From positions 1,242,851 through 1,306,850 of the forward strand of contig NZ_CP021255.1 in the NCBI RefSeq assembly GCF_002952055.1: a stretch of 64,000 nt of DNA, given 5' to 3'. This document shows positions 36,908 to 45,911 of this stretch, one piece after another (the stretch's first letter is position 1; the number at the start of each line of letters is the position of its first letter). Below the pieces are notes generated by a model. That model was not told where the DNA came from. It made no database searches and was given only the letters and a program-made list of their open reading frames with translations. The stretch is from Desulfobulbus oralis (lineage in GTDB: Bacteria; Desulfobacterota; Desulfobulbia; Desulfobulbales; Desulfobulbaceae). A program made the position numbers and the translations under genes.

Positions 36908-38614
36908 ATGGCGCAACAAATTGTTGTTGATCCGATAACCCGAATCGAAGGTCATCTGCGCATCGAATGCGAGGTTGATGACGGGCAGATCACGAATGCC
37001 CGTTCCATCGGCACCATGTGGCGCGGCATCGAAAATATTCTGAAAGGCCGGGATCCGCGTGAAGCTTGGATTATTGCCCAGCGCATCTGCGGCGTGTGCA
37101 CCACGGTGCACGGTCTGGCCTCGGTACGTGCGGTGGAAAACGCGCTGAATCTGGAAATCCCGGTCAATGCCCAGCTCATCCGCAATCTGATCGTTGGCGC
37201 GCACTGCATTGCCGACAACATGATCCATTTCTACATTCTGTCTGCAGTCGACTGGGCAGACATCGCCTCCGCCGCACTGAAGGCCGATCCCGTGGCCGCC
37301 TCCCAGTTGGCCCAGCAGCTTTCCCCCTGGAAGCACAACAGCGCCCAGGAATTCGCGCAGGTGCAGGCCCGCCTGAAGAAGCTGATCGAATCCGGCCAGC
37401 TCGGCCCCTTTGCCAGCGGCTATTGGGGACATCCGGCCTTTCATCTGGAACCGAACGTCAATCTGATTGCGGCGGTGCATTACTTCCAGGCCCTGGATCA
37501 CCAGCGCAAGATCAACAAGATCGTTTCCATTCTGGGTTCAAAGACGCCGCATATCCAGAATCTGGCCGTAGGCGGCGTGGCCAATGCCATCAACCTGGAC
37601 AGCCCGGCCACCCTGACCATGGACAAGCTGTACTACATCAAGACCCAGATGGACGAGGTGCGCGATTTCATCAGCCAGGTGTACACCGTGGACGTGGCGA
37701 CTATCGCCGCCTTCTATCCGGAATGGTGCCAGTTGGGCAAGGCGCAGGACGGCAATTTCCTCTCGGTTCCGGAAATGCCGCAGGACGGCAAGAGCACCAG
37801 GTACACCATGCCCGGCGGCTATATCCACGGCGGTAATCTGGGCGCTTTGGAACAGATTGCCGATGCCCACGATCCCCTGTTCGAGAAGAATGTCCAGGAA
37901 TGCGTCAAGCACGCCTTTTACAAAGGCGACTGGACACGCTCGCCCTATGACAGCGATACCGAGCCGGATTACAATCCAGGGGGTGAGAAGGGCAAGTATT
38001 CCTGGGTCAAGGCGCCATCTTTCAGGGACGAGCCGGCGCAGGTCGGCCCGGTGGCTCATGTGCTGGCCATGTATGCCGCCCGTTACGAACCGGCGGTGCA
38101 GGCCGTCAAACGGATGCTGGACCGCATTGCCGGTCTCGCCAAGGCCCCGCAGAGCATTGACATTCTGCCCTCCACCATGGGGCGGCACATCTCCCGCGCT
38201 ATCCGTACGGATATCATGAAGGACGTCCTGGCCGACCAGTGGACCGCCCTGATCACCAACATCGGCAACGGCGACTACGCCACCTGCAACACGCCGGTTT
38301 TCCCCAAGGGCGAGATTCAGGGCGTGGGCTTCCACGAGGCGCCGCGGGGCGCTCTGTCGCACTGGGTGGTCATTGCGAATGGCAAAATCCGCAACTACCA
38401 GGCTGTCGTACCCAGCACCTGGGTCGCCGGTCCGCGCGACGCCAAAGGCGAATTGGGCTACTACGAGAAGTGCCTCGTTGGCAATCCCATTGCCGATCCG
38501 GAAAAGCCGCTCGAGGTGCTGCGCACCGTTCATTCCTTCGATCCCTGCCTGGCCTGCGCCGTGCACCTGATTGACGGTCAGCGCGTGCCCCTTGGCCAGG
38601 TGCGGGTGCTGTAG
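36908..38614 (+). CDS. hybC: [NiFe] hydrogenase large subunit HybC
   Basis: A 568-residue catalytic subunit. Start at 36908 with AAGGAG at 36894-36899. The N-terminal Ni-binding motif is RICGVCTTVHG and the C-terminal one DPCLACAVH, after which 15 residues (LIDGQ...VRVL) form the tail removed by HybD. VDPITRIEGHLRIE is the family opening. It resembles the HybC (group 1c) branch: H2 uptake linked to quinone, usually fumarate respiration. The Fe(CN)2CO and nickel come from the hyp genes 12 kb away in this window. Confidence 0.97.
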   Translation: MAQQIVVDPITRIEGHLRIECEVDDGQITNARSIGTMWRGIENILKGRDPREAWIIAQRICGVCTTVHGLASVRAVENALNLEIPVNAQLIRNLIVGAHCIADNMIHFYILSAVDWADIASAALKADPVAASQLAQQLSPWKHNSAQEFAQVQARLKKLIESGQLGPFASGYWGHPAFHLEPNVNLIAAVHYFQALDHQRKINKIVSILGSKTPHIQNLAVGGVANAINLDSPATLTMDKLYYIKTQMDEVRDFISQVYTVDVATIAAFYPEWCQLGKAQDGNFLSVPEMPQDGKSTRYTMPGGYIHGGNLGALEQIADAHDPLFEKNVQECVKHAFYKGDWTRSPYDSDTEPDYNPGGEKGKYSWVKAPSFRDEPAQVGPVAHVLAMYAARYEPAVQAVKRMLDRIAGLAKAPQSIDILPSTMGRHISRAIRTDIMKDVLADQWTALITNIGNGDYATCNTPVFPKGEIQGVGFHEAPRGALSHWVVIANGKIRNYQAVVPSTWVAGPRDAKGELGYYEKCLVGNPIADPEKPLEVLRTVHSFDPCLACAVHLIDGQRVPLGQVRVL

Positions 38615-38617
38615 TTC

Positions 38618-39103
38618 ATGCGGACTCTGATTTTGGGTATCGGCAACCTGCTCCTCGGCGACGAAGGAGTGGGTTGCCGTTGTGTCGCCGCCCTGGAAAG
38701 CCGTTACAGCCTGCCGCCAGAGGTGGTCTGCGAGGACGGCGGGACATCCGGCTTCGAATTGCTGCCGCTGATCGAGGATGCGGACACGCTTATCGTCATC
38801 GACGCGGTTGCCGACGGTCGTACGCCCGGCACGGTGATTCTGGCTGAGGATGATGCCGTGCCGCGTACCATGCAGCAGCATGTTTCCCTGCACCAAACCG
38901 GTTTTTGCGAGGTGCTGGCAGCCGCTGCCGTCAGGGACAGAAGGCCCGGCCGTCTTTTGCTCTTCGGGGTTGAACCCAAATCGCTGGAGCTTGGCATGGA
39001 GCTGTCGCCGGAAGCGGCGCAGGGTATGGAAAAGGCCCTGGAGGCGGTGGTCAAAAGCCTCCGCGACATGGGCCATCAGGTGCAGCCGAAGCAAGCGGCC
39101 TGA
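38618..39103 (+). CDS. hybD: hydrogenase maturation endopeptidase HybD
   Basis: A 161-residue protease that trims the HybC C-terminal tail after nickel insertion. ILGIGNLLLGDEGVG carries the nickel-sensing Glu, IVIDAV the Asp and QQHVSLHQTGF the His. It starts three bases after the hybC stop and is the last gene of the operon. Confidence 0.95.
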   Translation: MRTLILGIGNLLLGDEGVGCRCVAALESRYSLPPEVVCEDGGTSGFELLPLIEDADTLIVIDAVADGRTPGTVILAEDDAVPRTMQQHVSLHQTGFCEVLAAAAVRDRRPGRLLLFGVEPKSLELGMELSPEAAQGMEKALEAVVKSLRDMGHQVQPKQAA

Positions 39104-39155
39104 AGACCGGGCATCCGTATAATCCCAGACCCCGCTGCCAGGCGGGTTCGGCAAG

Positions 39156-39200
39156 ACTCCCAAATCAGGACCAAAGGGTTCTGGTCTGGGAGTTTTTTTA
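39156..39200 (+). terminator. Rho-independent terminator of the hyb operon
   Basis: ACTCCCA at 39156-39162 pairs with TGGGAGT at 39187-39193. The inner arms 39163-39172 and 39177-39186 also pair with wobble, and seven T follow. The remaining bases to 39407 show no gene. Confidence 0.88.
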
Positions 39201-39407
39201 TGTGCGGACGCGGAGAGGAAAGGGGAAGGCAATGCGGTGACAGGCAGCCTTGGGCATGGCCCCAGCCGGGGAGGTGGGGCAGGGGAGAGGTGCAGGCCTT
39301 TTCCGGGGCATATGAAAGCCCTTGGGGGGCCAGCGTCAACAGGGAGCCCTGGAGCTTGCCGGCCTCTCAAAGCGGGCACAGCCTGTACTCGCCGCTCTTC
39401 TGCTCCC

Positions 39408-40412
39408 CTACTTTTCCCTGATCAGAATATATTCAGCCAGTTCCTGCAGGAGTGCCGCGTGGGCAGCGCTGGCGGGTGCGGCCAGAAGGCCGCTCAGTTC
39501 CTGCACGGCCCGGGCTATGTATTCCCGTGCCGTCGCAGCCGCCGAGCGGAAGCCGCCCAGGTGTGCAATGCACACTGTCATCTGCGTCACTGCCGCAGGC
39601 TGGCTGCGGTCTCCTGCAATCAATGCCCGCATGGCCTGTCGCTCGTCAGGCCCGGCTGCGGCCAGCGCGCGTAACAGTGGCAGAGTGAGTTTGCCTTCCC
39701 TGAAGTCGTTGCCAAGCTCCTTGCCGGTCTCCGCGCCCTTGCCGGTATAGTCCAGCAGGTCGTCCACAATCTGGAAGGCCATGCCCACCAGCTCGCCGTA
39801 GCGCCGCAGCGCCGCCACCTGCTCTGGCCGCGCGCCCGCATACAGGGCGCCCAGGGCACAGGCCGAGGCAATCAGGTTGCCCGTCTTCTGGCGGATCACC
39901 TCGAAGTAGTCCGCCTCTGTGGCTGCCGGATCGCCGGCCAGCCGTTTCTGCAGAAACTCGCCGTTCGCCAGGCCTTCGGTGGCCCGACAAAAGACCTCCA
40001 GGCCTGCCGCAGCGGTCAGCCTGCCTACCAGATACAGGCTGCGGGCATGGAGCCAGTCGCCGGCCAGAATGGCGTCCGCAAGTGAAAAGCGCTCTACCGT
40101 GGTCTCCCGGCCCCGCCTGAGCGGGGCATGGTCGATCACATCGTCGTGCATCAGGGTCGCGGTGTGCAGGTACTCAAGCGCCGCGGCGAGCGAGTACAGG
40201 GCGCTATCGTCCCGGCCGCAGGCCCGGGCGGAGATGACGCACAGCACGGGACGAATTCGCTTGCCTCCGCTGAAGAGCGAATAGTGCAGCACCTCCTTCA
40301 GCAGGGGGTCCGCGGCAGCCAGGTGTTCCTGCAGTTCGGCCTGCATGGCCTGTTCCACCTGTGCCGCAATGGCCTGCAGGGCGGATTTGAGTGGCGACTT
40401 GTCTGTATTCAT
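39408..40412 (-). CDS. ispB: trans-polyprenyl diphosphate synthase (octaprenyl type)
   Basis: A 334-residue prenyltransferase making the side chain of respiratory quinone. The first Asp-rich motif is LMHDDVID, the second QIVDDLLDYTG, and GGKRIRP is the diphosphate-binding block. Chain length cannot be read by eye; ispB is used as the usual name for this position. Its start overlaps the dinG stop by four bases, so the two genes are coupled. Confidence 0.88.
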   Translation of the reverse strand: MNTDKSPLKSALQAIAAQVEQAMQAELQEHLAAADPLLKEVLHYSLFSGGKRIRPVLCVISARACGRDDSALYSLAAALEYLHTATLMHDDVIDHAPLRRGRETTVERFSLADAILAGDWLHARSLYLVGRLTAAAGLEVFCRATEGLANGEFLQKRLAGDPAATEADYFEVIRQKTGNLIASACALGALYAGARPEQVAALRRYGELVGMAFQIVDDLLDYTGKGAETGKELGNDFREGKLTLPLLRALAAAGPDERQAMRALIAGDRSQPAAVTQMTVCIAHLGGFRSAAATAREYIARAVQELSGLLAAPASAAHAALLQELAEYILIREK

Positions 40413-42424
40413 TCGGATTGTTCCGTGGAAAAAAAGGCGGCCACACGAGCAAGATCGTGGGTCAGGGGGCTTGGGGGCAGACTCGCGACAAACTGGCGGC
40501 CATAGCCCTTCGTCATCAGGCGTACGTCCAGGATCGCAATCACTCCCCGGTCCTGGGTGCTGCGCATCAGACGGCCCGCACCCTGACGCAGGGTAAAAAT
40601 GGCCCTGGGAATCTGGAAACTGAAAAAGGGCTTGCCGCCCTGTTCCTCAATGCGCTGCATCCGGGCCTTGACGACCGGATCGGTCGGCACCTCGAAGGGC
40701 AGCTTGTCCATGATGACGAGACTCAGCGACTCGCCCGGCACGTCCACGCCCTCCCAGAAACTCGCCACGGCAAAGAGCACGGAGTTCACCTCCCGGCTGA
40801 AGCGGTCGAGCAGCGTGTGGCGTGATGCCTCGCCCTGGATGAAGAGCGGGAAGGGCAGGCGGCCCGAGAGCGCGGTGTGCGCCGTTTCCATGGCCTGGCG
40901 CGAGGTGAAGAGCACCAGGGCCCGGCCATTGGCCAGACGCACCAGTTCCGCGATGCGCTCATGCAGGGCGCGCTGGTACCCGGGGGCAGCCGGCTCCGGA
41001 AAGCCGCGTTCCGGCACATACAGCAGGCTGCGCCCGGCGTAATCGAAAGGAGAGGCCAGAGACAGGGCCTGGGTATCGGCCTTCAGGCCCATGCGGCTGA
41101 AAAAGTAGGTAAAAGTGCCGCCCGTGGTGAGGGTGGCCGAAGTGAAGAGACAGTGCTTGACCGTGGCGTAGAGCGTTTTGTGCAGCTCGTCCGCCACCTC
41201 GACCGGTGTGGCCGAAACGCTCAGATTGCGGTCCGTCCGTTCGTACCAAAAGGTGAAACTGTGGCGGTCAAGCCGCTCCGGCGCTTCCGGGCCGTCTGGG
41301 TTCGGCGCCGCCTCCGGCGGGGCCACGAGATCCCGCAGCCGCTCCGAAAGTTCTTCCGCACGCGCGCCGTACTGCTCCCACTGTCCGCCCCGGCTCCTGC
41401 CCAGGTCTTTCAGACGGCCGGCTGCATCCGCAAGCACATTCGCCAGATGTTCGGCCTGCTCCCTGCCGGCGGCCAGTTGCGGGTCCTGCCAGTCCAGTGG
41501 GAAGCGGCCGCGCTGGGGTGGAAAGGCGGCGGCAAAGCGCTCGGCCGCCGCAGAGAGCGCTGTGGCTTCGGCCAGCACCGCAGCCTGGCTGTCGGCCGAC
41601 AGTTCGGCCTTGGCGCTGCGCTCCAGGTCACTGGCCAGATCCATCACTTGCAAGCGGGAACAACTGCGGCCAAAAAAGGTGGTAGCCACGTTTTCCAGAT
41701 GGTGAGCCTCGTCGAAAAGCACGCTTTCGTAGCGGGGCAGGACCTCGCCAAAGCCGGTACGCCGAACGGCCAGGTCGGAAAACAGCAGGTGATGATTCAC
41801 TACCAGCAGATCGGCAGCGGCCGCATCGCGTCGCAGTTGGGTCAGAAAACAGGCCGTATAGGCCGGACAATCGCTGCCCAGGCAGAAGTGATGCTGGCAG
41901 CAGATGCGCTGCCAGAAGGGTGAAGTACCGGAGAGCCAGTTCAGCTCAGCCCGGTCGCCGTGCCGGGTTTTTTCCACCCATGCGCCGAGCTTCCTGATTT
42001 CAGGAGCTGTTGCGAAAAGACGCTCTTCCTGCGCAGCCACCATCTGGTGCCAGCGGTAGAGGCAGAGATAATTTTGCCGGCCCTTGACGCAGATCGCATA
42101 CAGACCTGGAGCCAGCCATTTTTTGATGAGCGGAATCTCCCGGTGCAGAATCTGGTCCTGCAGATTGCGGGTATTGGTGGAAACCACCACCTTCCTGCCG
42201 CTGCACACGGCCGGCACCAGATAGGCCAGCGTTTTGCCGAGACCGGTTTCCGCCTCTACGCTCAGACAGGCGCAGGACTCGGCCTCGCCGTGCTCGTTTT
42301 CGTCGTCCGCCAGCAGCGCTGCCACTGCCGCTGCCATGCGGAGCTGGTCCGGCCTGTGGACAAAGCCCGGCACCTTGCGGGCAAACAGACCGCCTTCGCC
42401 AAAAATATCGGCCATTTCAGACAT
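40409..42424 (-). CDS. dinG: DinG/YoaA-family ATP-dependent DNA helicase
   Basis: A 671-residue XPD-like superfamily 2 helicase. Walker A is VEAETGLGKTLAYL, the DEAH box is LFDEAHHLE, and QGAGRLMRS is motif VI. The Fe-S cluster ligands come from CVKGRQNYLC and CCQHHFCLGSDCPAYTACF. It unwinds damaged or R-loop DNA. It is divergent from the sensor-kinase gene and cotranscribed with the prenyl synthase. Confidence 0.93.
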   Translation of the reverse strand: MSEMADIFGEGGLFARKVPGFVHRPDQLRMAAAVAALLADDENEHGEAESCACLSVEAETGLGKTLAYLVPAVCSGRKVVVSTNTRNLQDQILHREIPLIKKWLAPGLYAICVKGRQNYLCLYRWHQMVAAQEERLFATAPEIRKLGAWVEKTRHGDRAELNWLSGTSPFWQRICCQHHFCLGSDCPAYTACFLTQLRRDAAAADLLVVNHHLLFSDLAVRRTGFGEVLPRYESVLFDEAHHLENVATTFFGRSCSRLQVMDLASDLERSAKAELSADSQAAVLAEATALSAAAERFAAAFPPQRGRFPLDWQDPQLAAGREQAEHLANVLADAAGRLKDLGRSRGGQWEQYGARAEELSERLRDLVAPPEAAPNPDGPEAPERLDRHSFTFWYERTDRNLSVSATPVEVADELHKTLYATVKHCLFTSATLTTGGTFTYFFSRMGLKADTQALSLASPFDYAGRSLLYVPERGFPEPAAPGYQRALHERIAELVRLANGRALVLFTSRQAMETAHTALSGRLPFPLFIQGEASRHTLLDRFSREVNSVLFAVASFWEGVDVPGESLSLVIMDKLPFEVPTDPVVKARMQRIEEQGGKPFFSFQIPRAIFTLRQGAGRLMRSTQDRGVIAILDVRLMTKGYGRQFVASLPPSPLTHDLARVAAFFSTEQSE

Positions 42425-42602
42425 GGCGCAACTCTAAGGCTTTGAAGGGAAGGGGCTGCGGCATGGGGCTCTCTGTTCCTGCGCGTCTGTTCAGTGGATC
42501 GATAACTATGCTGATGCCGCCTTTGTTTACCATACCTGCCCTGTACTGACAACGCCTCCCCGGCAGAGGAGCGGCACGGGCCGCTGCCTTCCTGTATGGC
42601 GC

Positions 42603-42632
42603 TTGACAAAGCACTTCTCCGGGCAGTAAACA
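42603..42632 (+). promoter_or_regulatory. possible promoter of the sensor-kinase gene
   Basis: TTGACA at 42603-42608 and TAAACA at 42627-42632 are 18 bases apart, 38 bases before the kinase start. The -35 is perfect and the -10 weak. Confidence 0.4.
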
Positions 42633-42669
42633 TGAAAGATCCTTTTTTGCCCTTCAAAACACCCACACC

Positions 42670-44511
42670 ATGCCTATTTCATCCGACGGAACCCTATCTT
42701 CTTCGCTTGCAGACAGGGAGCTGCTGGCGGCTGGGGAGTGCATTGCCGTTGTTGACGATCACCCTGATATTACCGAGCTGCTTGGCATATTTTTGCAGCA
42801 GCACGGCTTTGTCACGATCAGCGCCGGCTCGGCTGGCGAACTCTGGCGGCTCTTCGACAACAGTAAGATCGCCCTGGTGCTGCTGGACATCGTCCTGCCG
42901 GATGCCAATGGCGTCAGCCTGTTGCCCGAGCTGAGGGCCCAGCAGCCCGATACTGCCGTGGTCATGCTGACCGCCGCCACGAGTCTGGACACCGCTCTGC
43001 TCTGCCTGCGCCATGGGGCGAACGACTATCTGACCAAGCCGGTGCGCCTCGACGCTTTGCTGAATACGATCCGCCAGGTCCTGGGTCAGCGGCGTTTGGC
43101 CCTCCATGCCCGTCAATATCAGCACCAACTGGAGAAGGCGCGGCAGCGCATCGAACGGACCCACCGCCTGTCGATCAGCATGATCGGCTCCTACCTGCGG
43201 ATCACCGATCTGAACACCCTTGTGCAGGCCATGCTCACCGGCATTACGGCCCACGAGGGACTGGGCTTCAACCGGGCCATTGCGCTGCCCTTCTCAAAAG
43301 ACCGCAAATTTCTGGTCGGCCGCTATGCCATCGGCCCGATCAGCCAGGAAGAGGGCGCCAGCATCTGGCAGGACATCCAGCGCCAGCACCTGACCCTGGA
43401 CGATCTGCTGAAGAACCTCCACAGGAGTCCGCCTGGCTCAGGCGATGCGGGCCTGCTCAGCCGCATCAGGGGCTTCAAGATCGATGCCGGCGCAAGCGAG
43501 CATCTGGCGCTGCGGGCCCTGAGCGAACGCCGCATTTTTGTGGTGCGGAACGGTCAGGCCGAATACCCGGTGCCAGAGGATCTGATCCGGCTGCTGCAGG
43601 AAGACAGCTTTGTCATTGCCCCGCTCTTTTCGCCGGAGCGTACGCTGGGCGTTGTCATTGTGGACAACTTCATCTCCCACCATCCTATCACTGCCGAACA
43701 GTTGCACGCCTTGGAGAGCTTCCTCAGCCAGGCCAGCCTGGCCATCGAACACTGCAGCCTGTACCAGACCGTGCAGGACAAGGTGGCCGAGTTGGAAGCG
43801 GTGACCAGAGAACTGCACAAAAACCAGGAAATGCTGGTGAATTCGGGGCGTTACTCCGCAGTCGGCCACATGGCGGCGCAGTTGGCCCATAACATCAAAA
43901 ACCCCATTGCGGCCATTGGCGGCACGGCCCAGTTTCTGAAACGCAAGGTGGCGGACAGGGATATCCGGAAGTTTTTAGACATGATGGTGGTCGAAGTGGA
44001 CAAACTGGAGAAGATTCTGGCCGATCTGTCCAGTTTTGGCGACACCATCGAGCCGGTATACACGACCGCATTGCTTGCCGAGGTGGCGAGGAATGCAGGC
44101 CGCCTGTGCCGACAGGATATGGTGGAGCGGCACATTTCGTTGACCTGCGATTTCCCGGAGGAGCTGCCCGCAATCGAACTGGACCCGAAACTGATCCAGC
44201 AGGTGCTGGTGCATCTTTTGGTCAACGCCATGGATGCCATGCCGGGGGGGGGGGAGATCGTCATGCGCCTTGCCGCGGAGGGCGAGGGTCAGGCCCTGTC
44301 GCTTTTGGACAGGGGGCAGGGCATTAAGGACGCCATGCTGAAGAATGTCAGCGATCCTTTTTTTACCACCAAGACAGTGGGCACTGGCCTGGGTCTGGCC
44401 TTTGTCCACAAGGTGCTTGCAGATCACCACGGCCACTTTGTTCTGCAGGGCCGCCTGGACGGTGGCGCGGAGGCCCGCATCTGGCTGCCTGCACATTCCT
44501 GCCAAACATGA
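42670..44511 (+). CDS. hybrid response regulator / GAF / histidine kinase
   Basis: A 613-residue cytoplasmic signalling protein. Residues about 24-140 form a receiver domain (VVDDHPD, phospho-Asp in LVLLDIVLPD, LTAAT, KPVRL). The middle part looks like a GAF domain. The C-terminal kinase has the phospho-acceptor His in AQLAHNIKNPIAAIGG, N-box LLVNAMDAMPGGGE, DRGQGI and GTGLGLAFVHK. There is no membrane helix, so it senses inside the cell or takes input by phosphorelay. The N-box is encoded over a run of eleven G (44244-44254). The last residues and the stop codon come from an IS5 relic. No obvious ribosome site precedes the ATG. Confidence 0.88.
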   Translation: MPISSDGTLSSSLADRELLAAGECIAVVDDHPDITELLGIFLQQHGFVTISAGSAGELWRLFDNSKIALVLLDIVLPDANGVSLLPELRAQQPDTAVVMLTAATSLDTALLCLRHGANDYLTKPVRLDALLNTIRQVLGQRRLALHARQYQHQLEKARQRIERTHRLSISMIGSYLRITDLNTLVQAMLTGITAHEGLGFNRAIALPFSKDRKFLVGRYAIGPISQEEGASIWQDIQRQHLTLDDLLKNLHRSPPGSGDAGLLSRIRGFKIDAGASEHLALRALSERRIFVVRNGQAEYPVPEDLIRLLQEDSFVIAPLFSPERTLGVVIVDNFISHHPITAEQLHALESFLSQASLAIEHCSLYQTVQDKVAELEAVTRELHKNQEMLVNSGRYSAVGHMAAQLAHNIKNPIAAIGGTAQFLKRKVADRDIRKFLDMMVVEVDKLEKILADLSSFGDTIEPVYTTALLAEVARNAGRLCRQDMVERHISLTCDFPEELPAIELDPKLIQQVLVHLLVNAMDAMPGGGEIVMRLAAEGEGQALSLLDRGQGIKDAMLKNVSDPFFTTKTVGTGLGLAFVHKVLADHHGHFVLQGRLDGGAEARIWLPAHSCQT

Positions 44512-45153
44512 TCTCGATCTTGTGCCGCTGTTTATACAGATTTTGATCGTACGAGCAGGGTCTCTTTCGGCTCCTTCTGGGCGGGATGCAGGGCGTAATG
44601 CCTCTGGTACGCAGGGCATCACGGAACCAGTCGGCGTCATAAGCACGGTCCGCCAGCAGCTCCCTGGTCTCGGGCAAAGCATCTATGGCATCCATAAGCA
44701 GGGCGGCTCCCTTGTAGTCGCTCACCTGGCCTGCCGTGAGCGTCGCAAAGGGCATGGTTTTGGAGTTCAGCCCGCCCTTTGTGCGTCCGATGCAGCGGGA
44801 AAGAGCCCTTTTTTGAGCAAACTGGCGGCGGTACGATGCGCCTTGAGGTGGGTGGCATCGATCATCACCTGGCCATCCTGTCCCGCTGTTTTTGCCAATT
44901 CGGTAAAAATATTGTTGAAGACGCCCATCCGGCTCCAGCGCAAAAAACGATTGTAGAGCGTCTTGTACGGGCCATACTCGCGCGGCGCATCTTTCCACTG
45001 CAGGCCATGTTTGATGACATAAATGATGCCGCTGATGACTTTCCGGTCATCGACCCGCGGAATACCATGTGAACGTGGAAAGAAGGGCTTGATACGTTCG
45101 AGTTGCTCGGCAGAAAGGGAGAAAAGTTGGCTCATGGCGTCCTCCTTGAGCAC
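44500..45153 (-). pseudogene. IS5-family transposase relic, frameshifted and truncated
   Basis: From about 45135 the frame reads SLSAEQLERIKPFFPRSHG, DRKVISGIIYVIKHGLQWKD and IDATHLKAHRTAASLLKKG, an IS5-type N-terminus. It then shifts to RCIGRTKGGLNSK, loses part of the HALCDAHGRP block by deletion, resumes with LTAGQVSDYKGAALLMDA, RAYDADWFRDALR and YKQRHKIEIMFGR, and stops being IS-like at the kinase gene. The C-terminal 'LKDWRRIATRYD' part is missing. The element cannot move. Confidence 0.88.
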
Positions 45154-45332
45154 AACTAACCAGATTTGCTGCTTTTTGGCAATTAATGAGGCCTGAGCCT
45201 AGGCATGACCCTTTGCAAAATCACTCACGCTCGCCCTGATATGTTCTCCGTTTTGACCTCCCAGTTTTAGGGGAGTCGCCGCCAAAGGTTTCTCCAGCAC
45301 CCCAGACTTTTGGACCGTTCCTGTTCTCCCCC

Positions 45333-45361
45333 TTGACAGGAGGACAAGAGTTCGGTATATG
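45333..45361 (+). promoter_or_regulatory. sigma70 promoter of the ridA-dcyD region
   Basis: TTGACA at 45333-45338 and TATATG at 45356-45361, separated by exactly 17 bases. The start site would fall inside the palindrome that begins two bases later. Confidence 0.75.
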
Positions 45362-45362
45362 C

Positions 45363-45388
45363 ATTATTAAATGTCGACATTTATTAAT
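45363..45388 (+). promoter_or_regulatory. near-perfect palindromic operator over the transcription start
   Basis: A 26-base palindrome centred on GTCGAC: the left arm ATTATTAAATGTC and right arm GACATTTATTAAT pair at 12 of 13 positions. Its core AATGTCGACATT has the TxGTxxACxA look of FadR/VanR-type GntR operators. The GntR gene at 48825 is the obvious candidate repressor. A near copy of the core occurs at 47052-47063 before nhaC. Confidence 0.72.
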
Positions 45389-45431
45389 ACATTATACAAT
45401 ACAAACTTTGAACTTTGCCGGTTAAGGAGCA

Positions 45432-45801
45432 ATGATAAACAAGATCGTGACCAGCCCGCAGGTACCCGCCGCTGTGGGCCCGTATTCCCAGGGTGTGCAG
45501 GCAGGCATACCGTATATCTCTCCGGGTAGCTGGGCCTTGATCCGGCCACCGGAAAACTGGTGTCTGCGCAGGCGCGCCAGACTCTGGCCAATGTGTGGGT
45601 ACTGCTGGATGCCCTGAGCGCCAGCACCGCCAATGTGGTCAAAACCACCGTCTACACCTGACCAGCATGGACGATTTCGCCGCCGTAAACGCCAAATACG
45701 CGAAGGTGTTTGCCGGCAACTTTCCGGCGCGTAGTTGTGTGGCCGTGCAGCAGTTGCCCATGGGCGGGCTGGTGGAAGTGGAAGCAATCGTTGTGCTGTA
45801 A
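45432..45801 (+). pseudogene. ridA: ridA (reactive intermediate deaminase) with two frameshifts
   Basis: The start MINKIVTSPQVPAAVGPYSQ is that of RidA. Near 45524 the frame slips (IPYIS...; the GQLGLDPATGKLVSAQ-like text and LANVWVLLDALSASTANVV lie in another frame). Near 45658 it slips again before SMDDFAAVNAKYAKVFAGN and LPMGGLVEVEAIVVL. All RidA blocks are recognisable, so decay is recent. RidA hydrolyses 2-aminoacrylate, the intermediate released by the D-cysteine desulfhydrase encoded next. Confidence 0.85.
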
Positions 45802-45911
45802 ATGAAGCAGGCAGCGCGGGCATGTCCCACGGCACCATAAAGAAACAGGGTGCACATCTTTCCCCGCCATTGGAGGCTCGGAAGCACCATGCAAACCATC
45901 ATGGAGGAATT

